Assembly: GCA_963931865.1 (NCBI GenBank)
Contig: OZ007508.1
Span: 16,727,104 to 16,791,103 of the forward strand
Direction: 5' to 3'
DNA from: Axinella damicornis
Taxonomy: Eukaryota; Porifera; Demospongiae; Axinellida; Axinellidae
Length of the DNA: 64,000 nucleotides
Shown here: positions 51,660 through 61,161 of the stretch, in pieces
How positions within the stretch are numbered: the stretch's first letter is position 1
Layout: every line of letters starts with the position of its first letter
The notes under the pieces: generated by a model
Database searches by the model: none
Told to the model about the DNA's origin: nothing
The model's input: only the letters and a program-made list of their open reading frames with translations
Position numbers and translations under genes: made by a program

Positions 51660-51760
51660 GTTATTAACCGAGCTCGAGTGGTCTACGCGTATTTAGATCC
51701 CTAGCGCGCGCAGCGCGTGAGGGATCTAATCGCGTAGACCATGAGAGCGAGGTTGATAAC
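51660..51760. repeat. Long hairpin upstream of the Rab14 P-loop exon
   Basis: GTTATTAACC pairs with GGTTGATAAC at the outside; GTGGTCTACGCG and TTAGATCCCT pair with their complements inside, around a GC-rich loop. Confidence 0.65.
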
Positions 51761-51955
51761 TGATTTAGACCATTAGCGTCAATTACAGTCAATTTCTTTC
51801 CAGTGACGTCAGAAAAGCGTCAATCATAGTCAGAAAAGCATCAATTATAGTCAATTTCTTTCCGGCGACGTCAGAAAAGATTATATAAAGCAGATTGCCA
51901 GCAGGAAAGCGCCACTTTTGTGCAGTTGCATGGCTGAATGGACAGAGAATGCAGA

Positions 51956-52467
51956 ATGGCCGAAGTTATAAGCAAGTCGCTTTTGAGAGACGACGAAGAG
52001 TTGTTTGAAACGGCTGCGGAACAGTTGCCCGAAATGGAGATCTTCAGCCAAGCTGTGCTATGTGTAGAGACTGGACATTCCTCGTCTGATTCGTTCATGA
52101 TTCTGGAAATGACCTAGAGCTAGGGCACTGGGTCCAGTGGTTTGTGACGGAAATACGCAAGAAGGATGGGGCTGTTTATCCGTCGGAAACACTGTATGCA
52201 CTAGTGTGTGGGATCCAACGGTACATCCGAATCCACGGGAAACGTCCAGAGCTCGATTTCTTCACGAATCCCGTATTCAGTGAGTTGAAGCTCAGTTTAG
52301 ACGCTGAGATGAAGCGCATTGGCGGACTGGGAATTGGAACCAAGCGGATGAAGGCCGAAGTAATCTCAGTTGAACAAGAGGAGCGACTCTGGTCAAGTGG
52401 CGTTCTTGGAGACAAATCGCCACAAATTTTGCTGAATACTATCGCGTGCTCATTTGCCCCCGTTTGA
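51956..52467 (+). pseudogene. DUF3504 / Crypton-type domain fragment
   Basis: The frame that ends at 52467 reads WFVTEIRKKDGAVYPSETLY, then GIQRYIRIHGKRPELDFFTN, LDAEMKRIGG and EERLWSSGVLGDKSPQILLN. This matches the start of the DUF3504 domain of ZMYM2/QRICH1-like proteins and Crypton-type tyrosine recombinases. Just upstream, ATG 51956 opens a 53-codon frame (MAEVISKSLLRDDEELFE...) in a different phase, ending at TAG 52117, which looks like the frameshifted N-terminal part. The catalytic C-terminal half is absent, so this is a truncated, frameshifted remnant. It lies in what should be the first intron of Rab14, on the opposite strand. Confidence 0.6.
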
Positions 52468-53379
52468 GCTAGCTGGAGCCTGATTGTTCATGACTGGACC
52501 TATGTTATTTTCATCTCATTCTCTTATCTCTCGTGCTCATTTGCCCCTTTTGAGCCCTGATCATTCATGACTGTACCTCTCCGAACCTCTGTATTAGGTA
52601 CATGTAACATGCAGCAATTCACACATTTGGTGTGTAGTTCTGAGTTGTACCAGTATTTTGTGAGGCTTAATCACTGAATTTTGATTACCAACACAGGTGT
52701 TTGATTGTTTGCGTGAGTGGCTCTAAGTTGCTTCCAGACAGTGTCTAAGCTGCTTCCAGGAAGCAACTTAGAGCCACTCCTGGAAGCAACATAGGAGCCA
52801 CTCCTAGAAGCAACATAGAGCCTCATGAATTTATAATCAGAGCACTACGCTATATAAACGCATTGGCGTGCAACGGCAACATCAAAGCCTCCGACCTTAT
52901 TAATTATTCATGAATGGTCTAAGAATACCTAGAGTATGTAAACAAACACATTCTACAGCCCAAACAATACATACATGTAGTATCTCCACTGAACATGCAG
53001 CAGATTAGTCTATCCACTTTCTGATTAGCATGAACCACTCAGTACAGACAGACTGACACACAGGCTGATGTGAACAATCTGCATAGCACCTCTAGCTTTA
53101 GATCACACAGAGGAAGGTATCACGTCATTCACGTGCCACTAATTGCACCCTTGTGCAATTAGCGTCCAACATTCTCTTGACTAGCTTAATTATGCTCTGA
53201 AAGGGAGGTGGGCAGGCATTTGCCACATATCATGTGGAGCAAGCTGGCTCTGAATAACATGACATCACAAGCAATCCCACAGTGCAGAGTAAGTGGAGGT
53301 GGAGAAGACCTGAGAACAAGGACTGCCCATAGCCTCGAACCCAGGCGCGGAGCCCAGTGGTCCTTGTACCGCCCACTCA

Positions 53380-53526
<147 letters not shown>

Positions 53527-53802
53527 TTACACTCCTAGTGTAAGTCCATGCCCAATCACATGCACTAGGCCCAAACTGGGATACCGTAATATCTGATGAA
53601 AAACCATACGAGCTTATGGCTGTAGCTGGTTAGCAAACATATGCCTCATAAAAGACATGTGCCGAGTGGTCTAATAGAAGTTACACATAATATTATGATG
53701 CATTCAGCAAACACCTGTTCGGGATGGTGAGCATTATCATACATGCCAGATCTGAGGACTCCAACCTCTGCAAAATAAAGTGGCCATCTACTCCACATGA
53801 GC

Positions 53803-53938
53803 ACATGTAGCTAGAAGACATTCACCAAAGGGGTTTAATTAAATGAGTGGAACTTAGCTACATACGTATGCAGGAACTTGCTGGGAGGTTAAGAGGGAGG
53901 GAGTTTACTCGAAGGGGACGTATAGCGAGAGACTACGG
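53803..53938. mobile_element. Short TA-family element
   Basis: Has AGAAGACATTCACCAAAGGG, TATGCAGGAACTTG and GCGAGAGACTACGG followed by TA. Related to the elements at 13085, 23388 and 27270. Confidence 0.45.
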
Positions 53939-54513
53939 TATTTGTTGAGGTTATGGGCCTCCTCCATCACCAACTGAACATGTCGGAAACTCCCATACAG
54001 TCTCAGTGCTGGGGCAACAGTGAAACATGGCAAACTCGTAGAAATCAGCGGACTGTCATCATGGAAAGTCTTTAGGCTTACAGTTTCATAAAATAGGGAC
54101 TACCTGCCAACTCTACCAGCACTGTAGTTGGGCTCCCTACTGAATTGGGAAGGTACGCCAGAGCAAAGTAAGGTTTGGGGTCCCTCCATCCTCAGACATG
54201 ACTGTATGTGTAATAGTTAACTCATTGGCAGAGTGGAGGATGCAGCTTCTCGTTCACAGGCTCTTCAGGATGAAGGAATGAGCTTGGAGGCGTAATTATT
54301 GTGTCGCAGGATTGCTTCCTACTTGCACTCTCGGCATCTTTGGACCCTGGTGCTCATCTTGCACACAATCAACACGTACTGGATTACCACACTATGCATA
54401 AACACCATTGCAAGCTTGTTGCTGAGGACCTGTACACTCCACTGATATCTGTACTGCAGCACTGGATTGTACCTGTGAGTGGCTACACCAAAATTTCACT
54501 GCCCGATATAGAC

Positions 54514-54959
54514 CAGTGGCATATCTAGGTCAGGGAGGTTAGCAGGGCCCCAAAGGGGCACAGGGTCTGCTCTACCACCAGCCCTTAGGAAGAAATTTTT
54601 GGTTGGTCCAACGGTAAGAGCTTGAACGATGTAGCTATGCTCCGTTCATGCGTTGAAGCATGTGAAGCCTACAGGTAGGGGATTTGGGGGGCATGCCCCC
54701 CAGGAAATTTTGCTCATTCCAAGATTGTTCCTGGGTGCAATCTCGGGATGCCAGTGAGAGTTTTACAACTTACTGCCAAACCTAGAGTGTGTCTCAAGCG
54801 CTGCTCGTGGCAGTGTGACTCGATCAGCCATGGCTCCAAGTGGCTGCTTACTATGTCGACAGCTGCTGGGGTCTCAAGACTGACGGCGTTCTACTATTGT
54901 CAGGTCGGGCATTTTGAATGCCAGGTGCCCTGCTAGGCCCAGCCATAGATATGCCACTG
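54514..54959. mobile_element. Non-autonomous hAT-like element
   Basis: Starts CAGTGGCATATCTAGG, ends ATAGATATGCCACTG. Flanks ATATAGAC (54506-54513) and ATATAAAC (54960-54967) match at 7 of 8, the hAT duplication length. No transposase. Confidence 0.75.
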
Positions 54960-55675
54960 ATATAAACCCAGAGGCCCTGGTGAACCTTCGGTGACATCCC
55001 CCAGTGCTCGAATCAGCCACGGACACCACCAGTGAGCTTGCAGCTCACTCTACCGATTCTCATATCAAGTGGCAACCGCACTGCTGGTGTGCTATAGTGC
55101 AATATGTTGGGAAACCCACATTTCAGAATCTCTCCCCTCTCCCCTCTCCGCGGGGGTGCGCATAGATGAGGCTGGGCACGAGACTGGGTATTCCCTGAAT
55201 AAACGCATGCCCACATTGTGGTTTTGAATACACAGCTGGTGTAAGTCCAGTACTACCACAAATAACTGTCAGTTCTCCAATAAGTTAACACTGTACACCA
55301 AGCTGGGGACGGCACATATTGTACACGTGAGCTTCACTGCCACCGCAACGTTAACGTTGAAGTGAGAGAGTCTCACTACATGATGCTAAAGCTAAAGGCA
55401 GTGGAAACAAGCAGCTGCCCTGGCTTGCCATGCCAAATTGCATGATAGGTGATGCACACCAAATATACAGACGTACATCTTCCGAATATTTATCTGTCAG
55501 AAGCACATATTTAATTCCAGCCAGTATTAATTCCCTGTTTAAATACCATTCATAGTCCTATTTATAGACCACATCAAAGATTCCCAGGAAAGTTTGGTGT
55601 TCATTCAAGGAAATACGGAGTGGTTGTTAAATCACTGGTGTATAGGTACTTACTTACTCTACACTACTCACACAC

Positions 55676-55717
55676 CCTCCTGATCTCCTCTTGTGCAATA
55701 GCTCGCTCAGAGGCATC
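55676..55717 (-). CDS. Paralogous coiled-coil micro-exon, 42 nt
   Basis: Between TCCAG and GTGTGT on the minus strand; encodes DASERAIAQEEIRR. The neighbouring 100-150 bases also resemble those of 42585-42626 (ACACACCACCTCC..ACACAT...AGAG.GTGCCC). The donor is weaker than its partner's, so it may be a dead copy. Confidence 0.35.
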
Positions 55718-56192
55718 CTGGAGAGGTAGGGAGAGGACAGAAACAAGGACTCTTCATAGCCTGAATGACACATGACACACCACCTCCACACATAACAGAG
55801 CGTGCCCACCCCCATGTAGTACCACACCAGGCTTCAATCCAGCACGATGAGACATAATCATTGTTCCTTTACCTTGTGAAAGACAGAGCATGACAGCTAG
55901 GCCATCGCTTTGAATTTTTGAGAGAGTACATTTGCTTTGTAGTTTGTTAGTACATACTTTAGAGCGCACAAAATGCAGGTAACCTTGTACCAGTACTGGC
56001 AGGTACAACATGAGACCATAACAGCAGCTGCTTAGGCTGAATTTAAGCAGACCAACTTCTCCAGGGCTGTAGCTGTGACTCGATCCCACCAGAGGAACTC
56101 CCGAGCTGGGATGGAGGAACTATGCCACGACCTCATAGATCCAATGAACAAGCAGGTGGTGTGTCATCCAAATGACAACACCCAAGCTTTAA

Positions 56193-56546
56193 GGTTACGG
56201 GATACTCGTGCGCTGCCGTGTGAAATGTATTGGGAAATGTATACTTAAGCTCGCTAACCAAAATCTCTAGTACGAAGAACGTGAGCAACTTGATTCTGGC
56301 GTTGGAGGTGCACTGTCACAAGGTGCAGGGCATGACGGAGGCTTTTTTGATAGCATAATCCCTGGCAAATTTATCTGCTGTCTCGCTCGAGAAAAGCGGT
56401 AAATACGGCTTTTTGGACTGCTCGTTTTTGCACGGCTATACAGTGTATCGGTAAATTTTTTTCATACCAGAAATTTTTGGTTAGCGAGCTTAAGTATACA
56501 TTTCCCAATGCATTTCACACAGCGTGCGCACGAGTATCCCGTAACC
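56193..56546. mobile_element. TTAA-flanked MITE, copy 2 (piggyBac-like)
   Basis: Starts GGTTACGGGATACTCGTGCG, ends with complement CACGAGTATCCCGTAACC. TTAA at 56189-56192 and 56547-56550. Closely related to 1799-2214 but about 60 bases shorter, having lost part of the right inner arm. Confidence 0.8.
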
Positions 56547-57053
56547 TTAACAAAGCAGCACCTCATCAAGCATGAGTGTTCTGATTTTTGGCTAACGACT
56601 CCCGCCCATATCTCCTGGAAGACGTGCTGGTATGGATACTACACTCTGCTGAGGAGGATGGAGTCCTACACGAATGCTCAAACAGTTAGATAATAGCTGT
56701 AAGCATCATGTTTATAGTTGTTGATTGGCTGCTGTTGCACAATCGGGCATGCTAATTGCATAGTCACGTGTCACAACACTTGTTGGCATGGCTATGATTG
56801 TACCTTTACAACACACATCCCCTATTTGGTAGACACCTTCCCATGGAGACCCTACAATTATATGAAACAAGGGAACCTACCTTGCACGTTGGTGGACGGC
56901 TACTAGAGTCATGAGCACATACGTGGCTTTGAATAAATTTCCAATGGTTTTTCCCTTCGCTCACCTTTATGTCCACATACCCTCCTCTCTGCAGTGTGTG
57001 CTGATCATAGAGTGCAGTGCATCCATTGCAAGCTGGGATATACAACAAGAGTT

Positions 57054-57076
57054 GGGGGGGGGGGGGGGGGGGGGGG
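57054..57076. repeat. 23-base G tract
   Basis: Homopolymer in gene-free sequence. Confidence 0.9.
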
Positions 57077-57537
57077 AACGTAAATCAAAAGGAGCATGTT
57101 TGATAGATATTGGTACTAGATGAAAACATGGCATTGTAAGAAGTAGCCCACACATGCGTGCATACCTAGCTAACAGCGAATGAGTGCTTATAAGCAAGCT
57201 GCATTGACGCACGATTATATACGATACCATATTACCCAAATTCTGGTATCGAAGACTTGTACCCTGTCCTGAACATCCACACTTGCTCCCGTCAAGTGCC
57301 AAACTGCATATGATTATATCAACCCCTCCACAAAGAAATTTACTGGGGGTGAGGGAATTTGGGGGGATGCAGTATGCATATGCTACGTAGGTACACCATC
57401 CCGGGAGGGGAACTGCATGCCTTCCTTTCCAGGGTGACGATTGGCTGCTCTTAGCATATACAGATCATGAATGAATTTGAAGTAGCTGCTCGAATGTGCA
57501 AATTACTGACTTCTTGCCAGGTGCTGCCGATTATACC

Positions 57538-58086
57538 TAGCCTCGTACCCAGGCCCCGACTGCCCGAGGAAAAAAGGGCCTGGTATCCACTGTTTGCGCA
57601 TGCGCGTAATTATCTAGGCCAAGACGAAGGGGGAGGGGCATATGATGCAGGACATGGCCACGTGCCGATGCTGTGACGCTCTACCAGAACGACATAGATC
57701 GAGCCGGGATATCACCAGAACTACACGACAACTAGCGCTATACTGCCCCGGATTGCTAGCAATTCTTGCTAACTTGCAGTCCATGACGAACGGTAATCCT
57801 TCGTGTCACACAGACATTTCAAACTCGGTCAGCAAGCCGTGTAAAATCATCTTTCTTTGTGCAAATGGAGGCTACCTGTTCCGGCTGGAGACACATACAG
57901 AAGTGCTTAGCCACTGAAGGTCATAGGAGAGCGCTCAATCGTCGAACTCCGTCGTTGTTCAGGAAAGTTGCACAGACGTATCACGGTAGTCCACTATTTT
58001 CCCAAGATTTCTGGGAAATTACGGGCATGCGCAAACAGTGGATACCAGGCCCTTTCTCGGGCGGTCGGGGCCTGGGTATGAGGCTA
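57538..58086. mobile_element. 549-bp foldback MITE of the TAGYCTCG family
   Basis: TAGCCTCGTACCCAGGC to GCCTGGGTATGAGGCTA, with arms including GGGCCTGGTATCCACTGTTT and GCGCATGCGC. Perfect 9-base duplication GATTATACC at 57529-57537 and 58087-58095. Unique interior with no convincing protein. Confidence 0.9.
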
Positions 58087-58554
58087 GATTATACCATGCT
58101 CATGTCTATGTTAGGAGCACTGGGATTGTTCTCCCTCAGAGAGGAAGTTTCAAGTTTGCACAGCAAGCCCCACTAGCTGCAGATTCCAGAGTTCGAACCT
58201 TTCAATCATACATTCTGTACTGGAATTGGGAGGTACCTAGAACTGATCATGACCTATATATCGGATTCTTTTCCTCCCTTCGCTTCTGGCCACATCCCTT
58301 ACCACAATAACAAGTCTGTCTTGCCAGACTACTAGCTACTTGTTATTAGCTTGGTGCGCATGACACTAACCAGACAGCCATGTACACCGAGTTTCCTGAT
58401 ACCACAGAATACTACTCCGAGCTCCAAGTCACCCATGCACAACTCTACCAATACTTTCTACGTCTGGACCACGTAACCCCATGGCATGCAGTACAGCTCC
58501 ACAGCTTCCTTGATATCAAGTGATGCTGAAAGCAATCAACACTGGGGGTTGGGG

Positions 58555-59140
58555 TAGTCTCGCAAGCCAGCCTCTTTTTCTACGAGGGGGCGCGCGCGGA
58601 GGGGGGAGGGAAAAAGAGTCTGGTGACTTAAGCCAACATTTCGTTACCCAGTGGAATGCAATCAACTGTAACAAATGAAAAAGTCACATGATAGCTATCC
58701 AATTATTGCCCACAACTTTCAAATGTGCGACTGCGAAGCGAGTTGGAGGAGGCTCGCGAAGCTCTGGAGAGTAGTAACCGTTGGAAGGTGAGCCAGGGAA
58801 AAGCCTTCAGCAGTATATATACGTAGTAACAAGGCGATTTTCCAGTGCCGGTTAGAAGACTCACGAGTACATCCCGTCTGCTGAAGGAGTTCTTCACTGC
58901 TAATTCTTGCTTGGGGCACAACCTTCGATAGCCTAGTTGCGCTTTGCAGCGATGGCAATCGCACGCACTGTCTCTGAATATTCGAATTACGCTATGAAAA
59001 TCATGTGACTGCTGCAATCTCATTGGCTCTACCCACATTCCGGCAGAGAAAACGAAATGTTGGCTTAAGTCACCAGACTCTTTTCCCTCCCCCCTCCGCG
59101 CGCGCCCCCTCGTAGAAAAAGAGGCTGGCTTGCGAGACTA
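58555..59140. mobile_element. 586-bp foldback MITE of the TAGYCTCG family
   Basis: TAGTCTCGCAAGCCAGCCTC to its complement; arms of about 90 bases include a GGGGGCGCGCGCGGAGG stretch and AAGCCAACATTTCGTT. Perfect 9-base duplication GGGTTGGGG at 58546-58554 and 59141-59149. Confidence 0.9.
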
Positions 59141-59331
59141 GGGTTGGGGGCTTGCAAGAGAGATCATATACCAGACTTCTGTAAAAACCCTGGTAGTGAC
59201 CATGCAGAAGAAGCTATAGGGGACCATAATAATACCATGCAAGTTACCTGCAAGCTTGTTCACTGTCCTTGTTGTACTCTCTGCATGGTAGACAGTCTGG
59301 TCTCTGAAATATTCTCACTGTCACGTGGTAT

Positions 59332-60771
59332 ATTTTTTTGTTTTTTTTTTTTTGTTTATGAAGTTCGTACATGGTACAGGAATAAACCAAATAGCTATTA
59401 AGCTAATACGTTGGAGGTTACATTCCATAGCTAGCTATATAAAAACAGTAAGGAAAAATAGGTAACTGCAGTAACAGTGCAAATGTTAGCTAAGTGGGTG
59501 TGGAGTATAAAAACTGCTGTATATGCCTTTTAAAAGACTGTAGTGTTGCAGACTGAACTATGAATGAAGGGAGTGAATTCCAAGTCCGACATGCACTGGG
59601 TATAAATGAATGTAGAAAGTAGTTAGTTCTGGCGTATGGTACAAACAAAGATTGATTGTGGCGGTTTCGTAAATGCATGGGGGGAGCTGGCATATCTTCG
59701 AGGATGTTGGGGAAGGCGGTAAGATGGTTCTTTATTTTGTAAAGATGGCATAACTTGCTATATAAGCGTTCAACACTCAGAGTTGGGAGTTTGCTTATTC
59801 CAAGCAGTTCTGGATATGTCGCACTCCAGCGCTTGTAGCACATCCTTAACGCAAACTTCTGAACTTTTTCCAAAGCCTGTTGATCCTTTAGTAGTGGAGG
59901 GTCCCACACAAAGGAGCAATATTGGAGATGAGGTTTGACATAGGCTGTATATAGTTTTAACAGAGTACTCGTGTCACACCACGGGTAAAATTTACGGAAT
60001 ATGACTCCAAGAATTTTACGTGATCTTGTCACTACTGCAGCCACCTGCTTAGACCAACAAAGGTCATCACTGATGATGACACCGAGATACTTGAATTCAG
60101 ACACCTTTTCTACTGGGTCCCCGTTTAATAATATGGCAGGTGGGTTTTCAGTTTCCGCATTGTTTAATGTATATTCTGATACTTGTTCTAGTGGTACGCC
60201 ATGTATTGTTGGGGGAGTCAATTGTGATAGAGCACGCTGTCGGGTTAGTCGCATAAATTTTGTCTTTGCCACATTTAGAGTGAGGTGGTGACTAGAAATC
60301 CAGTCAGATACACGATCAACATCTGCTTGCAGCATATCCATGTGTTCAGGGGTGTCGACAGTGCGGTAGAGTAGCATATCATCTGCATATAGCACTATAG
60401 TGGAATTTAATGGAACCTCTGAGATGTCATTGATATATAGCAGAAACAGAAGGGGACCAAGGATCGACCCCTGAGGAACTCCGGATAGCACTGCACCAGT
60501 GGATGAAACACAGCCACTGATTACTGTTCTCTGTTGCCGACAAGTGAGATAGCTCCGTAGCCATTTGCCAATCGTTGGATGAAAATCAATTTCCTCAATC
60601 TTTTCTAGCAGAGTTGAGTGTGGTACTGTGTCAAAAGCCTTCTTTATATCGAAGAAGACTGAGCAAACGGAAGATCCTGATTCAAGTGTTTTTAGCCAAT
60701 GATGAAGGCACATGGCTTTCAACCACACCCCCAAGATTACTGAAGTTGTATCCTGCCTAACTCGAAAATAG
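59332..60771 (-). mobile_element. 5'-truncated non-LTR retrotransposon with poly(A) tail
   Basis: The minus strand encodes the second half of a reverse transcriptase of the Jockey/CR1/L2 type. It shows SVCSVFFDIKKAFDTVPHS, GVPQGSILGPLLFLLYINDI and the catalytic YADD, then the thumb region (KYLGVIISDDL, HLQYCSFVWDP, ALEKVQKFALRMC) and a C-terminus ending YSTPT with a stop at 59492-59490. About 130 bases of 3' UTR follow, then an A-rich tail (T run on the plus strand at 59332-59357). The endonuclease domain and the first part of the RT are missing. The frame over the retained part is intact, so the insertion is fairly young. A foldback MITE (60772-60824) abuts the truncated 5' end and supplies the first few codons of the open frame. 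Target duplications were not identified. Confidence 0.85.
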
Positions 60772-60824
60772 TAGTCTCGTTCCCAGACCATTTTTTTTGG
60801 CAAAATGGTCTGGGAACGAGACTA
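60772..60824. mobile_element. Foldback MITE of the TAGYCTCG family next to the retrotransposon
   Basis: TAGTCTCGTTCCCAGACCAT to its complement, 53 bases. No matching 9-base flanks, perhaps because the retrotransposon fragment or a deletion removed one side. Confidence 0.75.
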
Positions 60825-61161
60825 AGAATGATCTCATGCATCACAATAACCATTACTCCAGGTATATATACTCCTGCTCACATATGAATTCATGCAAGCT
60901 ACAGTACGTATATAGTACTAGTACTAGTCATAGCTCTCATGTGGGATGTCACAGCATGCAGACACCACTCTCACAGTTCAGCTCTCCAGCTACGGCAATA
61001 CCAGTCAGCAAAGTCTGCTTGCACGGCTTTGCATTACTGCGTGCGCACGAAACTATTGAAGGTACAGTGCATTATAACAAATAGTTTGTACAACGAACAA
61101 AGTACCGGAGTGAAAGTAAGTGCTTGACCAATACTGCACATACGTACATTTAAAAAACACA

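Noticed and set aside
57859..58310. Overlapping 90- to 105-codon frames
   Set aside because: They cross the border of a foldback element and its target duplication, so cannot be one ancient gene; no domain recognised.
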